DNA of 64,000 bases from Bacteroidia bacterium. Its GTDB lineage: Bacteria > Bacteroidota > Bacteroidia > SpSt-205. The position numbers were made by a program, and so were the translations under genes. Each line of letters starts with the position of its first letter. Within the stretch, counting starts at the first letter, position 1. Positions 9,185 through 17,741 of this stretch are shown here, in pieces. Location of the stretch: positions 87,425 to 151,424 of the forward strand of contig JANXCX010000024.1 in NCBI GenBank assembly GCA_025059535.1. Direction: 5' to 3'. The notes beneath the pieces were generated by a model. The model searched no databases, had not been told where the DNA came from, and saw nothing but the letters and a program-made list of their open reading frames with translations.

Positions 9185-10138
9185 ATGCGGATACTTGTGA
9201 CAGGGGGGGCGGGCTTCATCGGTTCCCATTTAGCCGAGGCGCTCCATACACACCACGAGGTGCACGTTTTAGATAACCTTTCTACGGGCCAGCGCGAAAA
9301 CCTTCCCCCTGATATCCCGCTATACGAGATAGACTTGCTGGAAGCCGAAGCCCTTGAAGCCCATTTTGCCAAGCACACCTATGAGGTCATTTGCCATCTA
9401 GCCGCTCAGGTAGATGTGCGAAGCTCTATAGAGGCCCCGCACCAAGATGCCCAGGTAAATATTCTGGGTACGCTCCGCCTTCTGCAGGCCGTGCGAAGTT
9501 TTCGGCCTTGGGTGATTTTTGCCTCTACGGGTGGAGCAATATATGGGGAAAAGGCGCGCCTGCCCATCCCCGAGAGCGAGCCCCCTAATCCAGAATCCCC
9601 CTACGGAATCAGCAAGTTAGCCGGTGAGCTGTACCTCCAGTACTTTGGGCGCGTCTATGGCTTCCCTTACACTATCCTCCGCCTGGCTAATGTATATGGA
9701 CCCCGCCAAAGCCCGCACGGAGAAGCCGGTGTGGTAGCTATTTTCAGCTATCGTCTCCTTACAGGCCAGCCTACGTGGATATATGGGGATGGCCACCAAA
9801 CGCGCGACTTTATCTTCGTGGCGGATGTGGTAGAGGCCTTTATGAGCGTGCTACGGCACCCCACAACCACCCAAAATCAGATTTTCAACGTAGGCACGGC
9901 TCAGGCTACAACAGTTATCGCTTTGCACCAGCGTGTGGCGGCTCAGGTAGGCAGTGGTCAATGCCCCCAATTCCTTCCCCCTAAGGCTGGAGAGGTACGC
10001 CATAACAGCCTAGACGCCCGCAAGCTTTATCAGGCTACGGGCTGGCAGCCGCGTACGACCTTAGAAGAAGGCCTAGCCGCCACCTTAGCCGCCTTTCAAA
10101 AAACCCTCACAACCACCAGATTCCAAAATAAGGGTTAG
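9185..10138 (+). CDS. NAD-dependent epimerase/dehydratase (UDP-glucose 4-epimerase-like SDR)
   Basis: GGAGFIGSHLAEAL, YGISKLAGELYLQ (YxxxK), VYGPRQSP. Confidence 0.88.
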   Translation: MRILVTGGAGFIGSHLAEALHTHHEVHVLDNLSTGQRENLPPDIPLYEIDLLEAEALEAHFAKHTYEVICHLAAQVDVRSSIEAPHQDAQVNILGTLRLLQAVRSFRPWVIFASTGGAIYGEKARLPIPESEPPNPESPYGISKLAGELYLQYFGRVYGFPYTILRLANVYGPRQSPHGEAGVVAIFSYRLLTGQPTWIYGDGHQTRDFIFVADVVEAFMSVLRHPTTTQNQIFNVGTAQATTVIALHQRVAAQVGSGQCPQFLPPKAGEVRHNSLDARKLYQATGWQPRTTLEEGLAATLAAFQKTLTTTRFQNKG

Positions 10139-10184
10139 ATTTCTCTCAATCAGTCCTCTACCTTTGTTTTGTTACTTTGCCAAC

Positions 10185-10571
10185 ATGTGGCGGTGGATAG
10201 GGCTAATGGGGCTAGGTCTTATGTGGGGACAAAAATGTGTGATGGCTACGTTGAGTGAAGTGGACTTCAACTACTTCCGGTTAGAGGTAGCGGCGCAAAG
10301 CCTAGAATCTAACCGGATAGCCCTCCTACGCACTCTACTGAGCGAACACTGCATATCAGCCGCCCAGCTGCGTGAGCTCCTATGGCTGCTGGAATACGAA
10401 AATAGCCGTCTAGAAATGCTTAGCTTTGCGGCGGAGCGCATTTATAACCCGCATCAGCTCCGCTCTGAGTTAGAGCCTCTTTTTTCTACCCCAAGCGCCC
10501 GCCGAGAATTTGAGAAATGGTGGGAGAAGTGGGAAAAAGCTCATCCGCGCCCTTCACCGAAGAAGCACTAG
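10185..10571 (+). CDS. DUF4476-like secreted protein
   Basis: Signal peptide MWRWIGLMGLGLMWGQ, then a small helical domain (SLESNRIALLRTLLSEHCISAAQLRELLWLLEYENSRLEMLSFAAERIYNP). ATG at 10185 preferred over the TTG at 10164. Confidence 0.65.
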   Translation: MWRWIGLMGLGLMWGQKCVMATLSEVDFNYFRLEVAAQSLESNRIALLRTLLSEHCISAAQLRELLWLLEYENSRLEMLSFAAERIYNPHQLRSELEPLFSTPSARREFEKWWEKWEKAHPRPSPKKH

Positions 10572-13500
10572 CTTTTCCTGCGCTGATACTTTTTCACCAG
10601 TAGCCAGGTTGCGTACTTCAAGGCGATAGATATATACGCCACGCGCCAACCGATCCCCATAGCTATCCAGTCCATCCCAGAAGAGTTCTTGGCAGAAGGT
10701 GCTACGGCTGTTTATGAGGGTAGAGAGCGTCTGCACCAGCCGGCCCGAGAGCGTGTAAATCCACACGCGCGCTTCTAAGGGCTCGCCGGGCTGATTGTGC
10801 TCAAAGCAGAAGCGCGTAGCTGTAGTGAAGGGGTTAGGGTAGTTGAAGACGCGCCCAAGGCGGAGGCGACGGCGCTCTACCACCGTAAAGTAGGTTTCTG
10901 CCGTGCCCTCCTGACCAGCCAAATTATAGACCCGGAGCCGTAAGCGGTACTCCCCTTCGGGAAGATTCGTAAAACGGTATTCTAAGCGGCCTTCATTGGG
11001 CCGGTCGCGCCGAGCCTGATAATAGGCGCCTAAGAAATACTCCTGCTGATTGAGAAAGGCCTTGATTTCCTTGCCCACGGCTAAAGGAGAGAGGTTGATG
11101 CCTAGACTATCGGTGATATAGGCCAGAAGCAAGGGATTAGGGTCGGTCCAGCCGCCCGCCACCCAAGTAGTATCCCCTATGTAGAGCCGAATCTGGGGCG
11201 GGGAAGAAGCCTGAAGGGTTGTGTCGGGGCAGCAGAGGATAAAGCGCGTTTCTGCTCCGGCTGCGGCATTGCCCTGCTCATCTTGGGCCCAAGCCGAAAT
11301 GCGGCCATGCCCCACCTGGGGCAAAATTTCCAGCGGTAAGCGCACCGTAAGGCTAAAGCGCCCTGCCCGGACTGAAGCCTCCCCATTGAAAAGAAGTATT
11401 TCCTGAGCCGTATAGCTCGTACGGCTGATAAGGGTCTGACGCGTTACGGCCTTATCCCATAGGCGCATGTAAAGCGTACCCGTGAAGTTAGGCAGGGGCG
11501 AGCCATCTGGCCGCTGCACCTCACCCTCCAAGTGTACAGGACGCAGGGGCCGCAGCGTATCGGGATCAGTCGCCGAAGGGGCTCTTGCGCCTACACGTGT
11601 AAGTACGACTTTGTAGCGAGGTAGGCCAAGCGGGAGGAGTGGATCCCCTAAAAAGGCAAACGAACGCGTATTGATAGCCATAGCGCCGCCCCAGCTGCGA
11701 TTCTTAGTCTGCTGCATGAGCCGCCCCAGCAAAATAGCCCCACCCGCCTTAGCCTCCTCTGCCATTACCGCATAGAAATTCTTGCTCAGGGCGAAATTCA
11801 GTGAGGCAAATACCTTCCGCGTGGAGGTGAGAAGCCCTATAGCGCCGCGTTTAGGCAGAAAAAGCACCTCTACCCCCCCGCTGCGAATCTCGGGTACATC
11901 CCATTTCCCCCAGTCACAGGTCGCTGTAACGAAAAACACATAGCGCCCTACATTCTGCAATTGCCGAACTACGGAAAGGGGGAAAAATTCAAAGCTCTGC
12001 AGGGTGTATTCATTTCCATGGCCCACATAATGCGCAATCAATGCCCCTTGATTGAGCTGGGAGAGAAGGGCCTGCTGGGCTTGAGGAAAAACAAGCCCCG
12101 AAGCTCGCGGCACGGCTGGATAGCGATCCAAGTAGATTTTGGCCTGGTCTAAGTAGGGCAAAGAATCCCCTAACTCGGTCGCTAGCTCCTCCGCCTGCTG
12201 GGTATGAAGGCCATTATCCTTATAATCGGAAAAGAATATCACCTTTTGCAGCCAACTGCCGCGCGCCGAAGGATTCGTAAGGTACTCACGCAGCTTTTCT
12301 AAATAGTGGCTTAGATCTTCTAAGCTATAGGTGGGTAGCCGGCAGATACCTATATCCAGAAGGTGTCTCTGAAGGATCTGATCGCGCGGATCATAATAGG
12401 AAGCCATGAACCCTTCACCCCAGAAGCCCTCGGCCTCGTCCAGAAAGCCGAAGAAATCATCGCTTCCATAAGTACCGGGCGGGTAAAAGCTCTCACGACT
12501 TTGATAGGTGGGAAAGAGCGTAGGACCACGAGCCCGAAAGTCGTAGCTGGCAGCCCCAACAATAAGCAGAAAGGCTGGACGTTCAGAAGGGTCTGTAGCT
12601 CGCTTATAGAGCATGCGCAGGAAATTGCGCAACGCGCAAATGTCTGGGCGACCGCCTGAGAATTCGTTGTAGAGCTGGTCTAAGGTTACTACGGCGCATG
12701 GGCCGCTTTCAGGATGGAGTTGGCAGAACTGCTGCGCAAGGGCCGCTTGGGCTTCGGTAGTGGCTATCACCCACCGAATGCGGTGGAGGGCATGTAGGTC
12801 TTGATTGCGCACCTGCCCTATGGGTGTGGGATCGTAGACGGCATTCAGGCTAAACACCTGATAGCGCCGCAGCGTGTCCCCACGAGCCCCAAAAGTGAAG
12901 AGCCCACCCCCAAAGGTGCCCGAAACTTGCTGAGGCGCTAGATCATCGGTGACATCCCACACTATGGGGGCTTCGGGAGCCTGCAGGCGGACCTCCCAGT
13001 TAGCGCCTGCCGGCAGGTAAAAGGTAGTCTGCCCACCGGACCACGCCAGCGGAAACCACCCCACCACCTCCACAAAATCTAGATAGGCGGCTTCACTGCC
13101 GATATAGCGGAAACTCAGCGTAGGATTAGCGCGCGTAGCGGAAAGGCTGTGAGCGGTAGTAACCCATACCGCCTGCCTGTCATCAAAAATACCTGAGAGT
13201 GCAGGCACCGAGAGCGTAGCTAATGAGGTACCGTCCCAGCTCAGCGCAATCTGAGCGGGGCGCAACGAGGTGCCCGCCAGCTGTACATACAACTTTAGGC
13301 TATCACAAGCCGGCAGAGGCAGTTGTAAAGCCAAGCTGGGGGAAAATTGAGTCATTTTCTCGCCTAGCCACACGCGGCCAGATTTTAGAATATTAGTTTG
13401 CTCTTGCTCATGGAAAAAGAGTAAAAGTCCCTGACTGCGAGGTACAAGAGGGGTTGGTGGAGGGGAAGTAGAGGCTATACGCTGCCCCATGCCCCTTCCC

Positions 13501-14264
13501 CAGGTGATAAAGTAGGCACAGCTATCCGTGTAGGGGTTTTTGAGGTGAAAGTAGGGCCGCGTACTTTGCGCAAGGGGGTACCAAGCATCTGGGCTGGCTG
13601 CCCAGAAATAGGCCGCATCCTCTGGATCCCAGCGGCCATCCGAAGCCCCTGGAAAATATAGAGGAATTTCTACCAGGTCATCGGGCGGGAGGGCCTCATT
13701 TTCTTGGGGTAAAGGTCCCCCGCGCTGGCCATATACCTGAAAGGTACGGGGGTCTATGGTGGCCGGATTGAGACCCAGGGCCTGAAGGGTTTGGTAGGTA
13801 ATCCGATAAATTCCTGGTCGACCCGTGGCGATTTTGTACCACTGGCCCTGGGCAAGTACTGAATGGGAGGCGAACTGGAACCGGCCCTGCCGGCGCGGGG
13901 GTACTGAGCTGGGCCTTAGCCGATAAGGCGGTAGGCCCTTCCAGCGCCGCAGCCGGCTTCCTGAACGGTGCAGCTGCCAACTGTGGAGATAAAGCTGCTG
14001 CACTGGCCGACCCTCCAAATAAAGCGGCTCAGAAAGCTCCACGCAGCTAGCTGGATACCACTCTTGCCCCTCTGCCCAAGGAATGCGCTGTACCCAAGCC
14101 TGAAAGTCTCCTACCGAGTCTTCATAAATGCCACCCGCCTCAACCTCCAAAGCAAAATGCCCCTCTAATTGAATAAGCCGGGCTGGCGGAAGGCCAGGAC
14201 CGGACGCCACAGACGACCAGACCTGAGCCCACACTACCAGCGGCACCAGCCCCAGCCCAGTCAT
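10554..14264 (-). CDS. porU: Type IX secretion system sortase PorU (C25 family peptidase)
   Basis: 1236 aa; C25 catalytic His/Cys contexts (GALIAHYVGHGNEYTL; VFFVTATCDWGKWD), C-terminal FNYPNPFTTATRF...GVYIYRLEV region. Confidence 0.88.
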   Translation of the reverse strand: MTGLGLVPLVVWAQVWSSVASGPGLPPARLIQLEGHFALEVEAGGIYEDSVGDFQAWVQRIPWAEGQEWYPASCVELSEPLYLEGRPVQQLYLHSWQLHRSGSRLRRWKGLPPYRLRPSSVPPRRQGRFQFASHSVLAQGQWYKIATGRPGIYRITYQTLQALGLNPATIDPRTFQVYGQRGGPLPQENEALPPDDLVEIPLYFPGASDGRWDPEDAAYFWAASPDAWYPLAQSTRPYFHLKNPYTDSCAYFITWGRGMGQRIASTSPPPTPLVPRSQGLLLFFHEQEQTNILKSGRVWLGEKMTQFSPSLALQLPLPACDSLKLYVQLAGTSLRPAQIALSWDGTSLATLSVPALSGIFDDRQAVWVTTAHSLSATRANPTLSFRYIGSEAAYLDFVEVVGWFPLAWSGGQTTFYLPAGANWEVRLQAPEAPIVWDVTDDLAPQQVSGTFGGGLFTFGARGDTLRRYQVFSLNAVYDPTPIGQVRNQDLHALHRIRWVIATTEAQAALAQQFCQLHPESGPCAVVTLDQLYNEFSGGRPDICALRNFLRMLYKRATDPSERPAFLLIVGAASYDFRARGPTLFPTYQSRESFYPPGTYGSDDFFGFLDEAEGFWGEGFMASYYDPRDQILQRHLLDIGICRLPTYSLEDLSHYLEKLREYLTNPSARGSWLQKVIFFSDYKDNGLHTQQAEELATELGDSLPYLDQAKIYLDRYPAVPRASGLVFPQAQQALLSQLNQGALIAHYVGHGNEYTLQSFEFFPLSVVRQLQNVGRYVFFVTATCDWGKWDVPEIRSGGVEVLFLPKRGAIGLLTSTRKVFASLNFALSKNFYAVMAEEAKAGGAILLGRLMQQTKNRSWGGAMAINTRSFAFLGDPLLPLGLPRYKVVLTRVGARAPSATDPDTLRPLRPVHLEGEVQRPDGSPLPNFTGTLYMRLWDKAVTRQTLISRTSYTAQEILLFNGEASVRAGRFSLTVRLPLEILPQVGHGRISAWAQDEQGNAAAGAETRFILCCPDTTLQASSPPQIRLYIGDTTWVAGGWTDPNPLLLAYITDSLGINLSPLAVGKEIKAFLNQQEYFLGAYYQARRDRPNEGRLEYRFTNLPEGEYRLRLRVYNLAGQEGTAETYFTVVERRRLRLGRVFNYPNPFTTATRFCFEHNQPGEPLEARVWIYTLSGRLVQTLSTLINSRSTFCQELFWDGLDSYGDRLARGVYIYRLEVRNLATGEKVSAQEKLVLLR

Positions 14265-14285
14265 AAACTACCCAACTGTCCAACG

Positions 14286-14357
14286 TGTCCCCAGCAGGAT
14301 TCGAACCTGCGACCCGCGGATTAAGAATCCGCTGCTCTACCGCTGAGCTATGGGGAC
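14286..14357 (-). tRNA. tRNA-Lys (CTT anticodon)
   Basis: Minus strand GTCCCCATAGCTCAGCGGTAGAGCAGCGGATTCTTAATCCGCGGGTCGCAGGTTCGAATCCTGCTGGGGACA: 7-bp acceptor stem, GCGGA/TCCGC anticodon stem with TTCTTAA loop, GTTCGAATC T-arm; CCA not encoded. Confidence 0.96.
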
Positions 14358-14382
14358 ACTGCGAAGTAAAGCATTTTTGGGC

Positions 14383-14390
14383 TATGTTTG
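14383..14390 (+). promoter_or_regulatory. Bacteroidota -7 promoter element TATGTTTG
   Basis: 4 nt before the in-frame GTG at 14395, the proposed nuoJ start. Confidence 0.55.
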
Positions 14391-14394
14391 CAGG

Positions 14395-14916
14395 GTGCTA
14401 AGCTGGATTCCTATAGGCTTAGGGGGCATGCTGGCCCTGGCTGGCGCGGCCCTTGCCATAGCCCTGCGCGACCCGATTTACGCGGTACTGGCCCTAGTAA
14501 AAAGCATGCTGGGCCTTGCGCTTGTATATTTCGGCTTAGGCGCCGACTACTTTGGCGCTATCCAGATAATCGTCTATGCCGGGGCGATTCTCGTGTTGTT
14601 CCTTTTTGTGGTCATGCTTGTGAATCTTACCCCTTCAGATATTCCGCCGCTTCCCCGTGGCTTACCGCTCTATGGCGCTATATTTCTGGCGCTTTTGTGG
14701 ATGGGACTCCTAAGTTGGGGCCTTCGCGCCTTTGGGAGAGCCCTGCCTCCCAGAGCAGCCGAAGCCGTCGGTGTACCCTACCTCTACCAGAACCTCAAGG
14801 CCATAGGTAAGGTCCTCCTTACCGCCTATGCCCTGCCTTTTGAGGTGCTCTCGCTTACTCTGCTCGTGGGCCTCATTGGAGCTACCCTCCTGACGCAAAA
14901 GCGCCCTAAATCATGA
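14395..14916 (+). CDS. nuoJ: NADH-quinone oxidoreductase subunit J
   Basis: AIALRDPIYAVLALVKSMLGLALVYFGLGADYFGAIQIIVYAGAILVLFLFVVML. ORF-track ATG (14350) lies inside the tRNA; GTG 14395 preferred. Confidence 0.9.
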   Translation: MLSWIPIGLGGMLALAGAALAIALRDPIYAVLALVKSMLGLALVYFGLGADYFGAIQIIVYAGAILVLFLFVVMLVNLTPSDIPPLPRGLPLYGAIFLALLWMGLLSWGLRAFGRALPPRAAEAVGVPYLYQNLKAIGKVLLTAYALPFEVLSLTLLVGLIGATLLTQKRPKS

Positions 14917-15221
14917 AACCAGAGCTTCTCTACCCCTGCCTGCTTCTAGCCAATGGGCTTTTCACCTTGGGTCTATTAGGCCTTTTGCTGCGGCGCAACA
15001 TCCTCTTGACTTTTCTTGCCATAGAGCTGATGCTCAATGCGGCTAACCTCAACTTCCTCACCTTTTCCCGCTACCATGAAGAGCCCACCGGGGCCATATA
15101 CGTGCTTTTTGGCATTTGTTTGGCAGCCGTAGAGGCAGTGATTGGCCTCGGCCTCGTTATCCGCCTCTTTCGCCAGCATCAGAACCTAGGCTTTGCCAAA
15201 TTAGCTGAGCTCAAATGGTAG
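14913..15221 (+). CDS. nuoK: NADH-quinone oxidoreductase subunit K
   Basis: LFTLGLLGLLLRRNILLTFLAIELMLNAANLNFL...AAVEAVIGLGLVI. Confidence 0.94.
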   Translation: MKPELLYPCLLLANGLFTLGLLGLLLRRNILLTFLAIELMLNAANLNFLTFSRYHEEPTGAIYVLFGICLAAVEAVIGLGLVIRLFRQHQNLGFAKLAELKW

Positions 15222-17110
15222 AGCAGCTCCTACCCTTAGCTTTGGCTTTGCCTGCTTTAGGCGCGCTCTCTATCGGAATAGGCGGATTGTGGTTTCCAGT
15301 CCTGCGGCGCTATAAAATATTTTTAGGTAGCCTCGCCACAGCACTTGTAGGCGCTGCCTTCGCCATTTTCTTCAGCGCTTTCCTCACCTACACAAAGCCC
15401 CTCTATATAGGATGGCCGTGGGACTGGATAGGCATAGAGGAACTGCGCATTCCCTTGCGCTATCAGATAGACACGCTTAGCCTATGGATGGCGCTTATCG
15501 TTACCGGCGTAGGCGCCCTGATACACCTCTACTCAATAGGCTATATGAAAGAAGAGCCGGGGTTCTGGCGCTACTTCGCCCTGCTTAATCTCTTCATTTT
15601 CGCCATGCTGGTGCTAGTTCTCGGCGACTCCCTACCCCTGCTCTTTTTGGGCTGGGAAGGCGTAGGCGCCTGCTCGTATTTCCTCATAGGCTTTTGGCAT
15701 CAAGAAGAAGCTAATGCCCGGGCTGCCCAGAAAGCCTTCATTATGAACCGCATTGGCGATCTGGGCCTACTGGCAGGGATGATCTGGCTCTACGCCGAGA
15801 CCAGAACCCTAGATCTAGACCGCCTCAAGGAATTCACCTATCCAGCCGACGTGGCGATAGGCGTAGGGATACTTTTCTTCTTGGCTGCTACGGGTAAATC
15901 CGCCCAAATACCCCTTTACACCTGGTTGCCCGATGCTATGGCTGGCCCTACGCCAGTTTCCGCCCTCATCCATGCCGCTACTATGGTCACAGCTGGGGTC
16001 TATCTGATAGCCCGGATGGATTTTCTCTACAATAGCGCCCCAGAAGTTCTCTTACTGGTCAGCGGTATAGGCACGGCTACGGCGCTTATCGGCGCGCTAC
16101 TAGCTTTGGGCACTTACGATATCAAGCGGATTTTGGCCTACTCTACGGTATCTCAGTTAGGGTTTATGTTTGCCGCAGCCGGGGCAGGCGCCTACCGCGC
16201 AGCCATTTTCCATGTTTTCACCCACGCCTTCTTCAAAGCCCTGCTTTTTCTGGGAAGCGGCAGCGTGATTCATAGCGTAGGTACGCAGGATATTCGGGTT
16301 ATGGGGGGGCTGCGACGCTACCTACCTTGGACAGGGAATACCTTCTGGGTGGGTGTATTAGCGATTGCGGGATTGCCGCCTTTAGCCGGCTTCTTTTCTA
16401 AGGATGAAATCCTCGCCGCTTTGTATGCCCGAGGGGCAGAGGGAGAGACGATTTATTGGATTTACTGGGGTACGTTGTTACTTGTGGCCTTTCTCACGGC
16501 TTTTTATATGGGTAGGGCCGCTTGGCTTACCTTTGAGGGGGAATACCGCGGCACGGCTACGCCCCATGAAAGCCCGGCCGTTATGACTATGCCTTTAGGG
16601 CTCCTTGCGATAGGAGCGGCAACTGCCGGCTTGGTGAACCTCCCCCACTTTCTCGGATCCCCCGGGCTTCATAGCCGCTGGCTGGCTTCTACCCTTCAAG
16701 AGCCGGCTTCTTTCCACCTCGCTCACACCACCGAATACTTTCTCCTGGCTCTCTCGGCCCTAATAGCGCTGGTTGGACTAATTACCGCCTGGCTCCTCTA
16801 CCGCACAGGCCTTAAAGGTGAGGCCCACCTGCAGCAAATCCTTGGCAAGCTCCACCTAGCCCTCCAAAAGCAGCTATATATAGACACCCTTTACGAAAAG
16901 AGTTTCGTACAGCTTTACTACATTTTTGCCGATTTAGCTAAGGATGTGGTAGGGCCTTGGATAGGGCGCACGCTTCCTAGAGCTTTAGGTGAGGCCTTAG
17001 GTCGCCTAGGCGCTCTTCTTACCCGCCTTCAAAGGGGCTACCTACCCCTCTACCTGGCCTACTTCATAACTCTAGCCCTCCTCTTTCTGCTGTGGACATT
17101 TAGCTCGTAA
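15215..17110 (+). CDS. nuoL: NADH-quinone oxidoreductase subunit L
   Basis: GWEGVGACSYFLIGFW, LPDAMAGPTPVSALIHAATMVTAGVYLIAR, STVSQLGFM motifs. Confidence 0.95.
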   Translation: MVEQLLPLALALPALGALSIGIGGLWFPVLRRYKIFLGSLATALVGAAFAIFFSAFLTYTKPLYIGWPWDWIGIEELRIPLRYQIDTLSLWMALIVTGVGALIHLYSIGYMKEEPGFWRYFALLNLFIFAMLVLVLGDSLPLLFLGWEGVGACSYFLIGFWHQEEANARAAQKAFIMNRIGDLGLLAGMIWLYAETRTLDLDRLKEFTYPADVAIGVGILFFLAATGKSAQIPLYTWLPDAMAGPTPVSALIHAATMVTAGVYLIARMDFLYNSAPEVLLLVSGIGTATALIGALLALGTYDIKRILAYSTVSQLGFMFAAAGAGAYRAAIFHVFTHAFFKALLFLGSGSVIHSVGTQDIRVMGGLRRYLPWTGNTFWVGVLAIAGLPPLAGFFSKDEILAALYARGAEGETIYWIYWGTLLLVAFLTAFYMGRAAWLTFEGEYRGTATPHESPAVMTMPLGLLAIGAATAGLVNLPHFLGSPGLHSRWLASTLQEPASFHLAHTTEYFLLALSALIALVGLITAWLLYRTGLKGEAHLQQILGKLHLALQKQLYIDTLYEKSFVQLYYIFADLAKDVVGPWIGRTLPRALGEALGRLGALLTRLQRGYLPLYLAYFITLALLFLLWTFSS

Positions 17111-17111
17111 T

Positions 17112-17717
17112 ATGGATACTGGCATTCTCCATACGCACCATTTGCTTGGGGTGCTTCTGCTACTGCTGGTGGGAACCCCCGTAGTATTCCCAAAATGGAG
17201 CCAGAAGGTGCGATGGGCCCACGCCCTTTTAGATTCTCTGCTTTTGCTTACGGGGCTTTACCTACTAGCCCGCGCGCCCCAGGCTTTTGCGCCGACATAC
17301 TTGGCGAAATACGCTCTGGTAATCTTAGCTATCGGGCTGGCGCTTCTTGGGCAGCGTCGGGCCAATAAACGCCTCTCGATAGCCGCCTTTTTCGTGCTCC
17401 TCTATGCGTACGGTTTATCGCTTCAGAGGGACTGGCTTCTACGATCAGAAGCGGATCGAGTAGCGACCTGGCAGGGGGCCGAACCTTCTGAGGCGTTAGG
17501 GCAAGCGCTCTATGCCCAGCTGTGCCAGCGCTGCCATGGGGCCGATGGTAGGGCCTACTACCGGAAATCCCCCAGCCTCCACCCTATCCAGAATCCTGAC
17601 ACGGCCTACTGGATAGCCGTCATCCGAGCGGGTAAAGGCGTCATGCCCGCTCACCCCTACCTCAGTGATATCCAGCTACAGAGCCTCGTCCTTTTTCTGC
17701 GTAGTTGGCAGAAGTAG
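17112..17717 (+). CDS. SirB2-like membrane domain fused to c-type cytochrome domain
   Basis: Four predicted TM segments (HHLLGVLLLLLVGTPVVFP..., HALLDSLLLLTGLYLL...), then CQRCHGADGRAYYRKSPSL...GVMPAHPYLSDIQLQSLVLFL. Confidence 0.7.
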   Translation: MDTGILHTHHLLGVLLLLLVGTPVVFPKWSQKVRWAHALLDSLLLLTGLYLLARAPQAFAPTYLAKYALVILAIGLALLGQRRANKRLSIAAFFVLLYAYGLSLQRDWLLRSEADRVATWQGAEPSEALGQALYAQLCQRCHGADGRAYYRKSPSLHPIQNPDTAYWIAVIRAGKGVMPAHPYLSDIQLQSLVLFLRSWQK

Positions 17718-17741
17718 TGGGAATCTCTTATCTTCGCCCCG

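Noticed and set aside
8427-9229. Extended cmk start at 9229
   Set aside because: Would overlap the divergent epimerase gene and promoter; the extra N-terminal sequence is not kinase-like.
14350-14394. ORF-track N-terminus of nuoJ (MGTLRSKAFLGYVCRV)
   Set aside because: Its ATG lies inside the tRNA-Lys gene; GTG 14395, 4 nt after a TATGTTTG element, is a better start.
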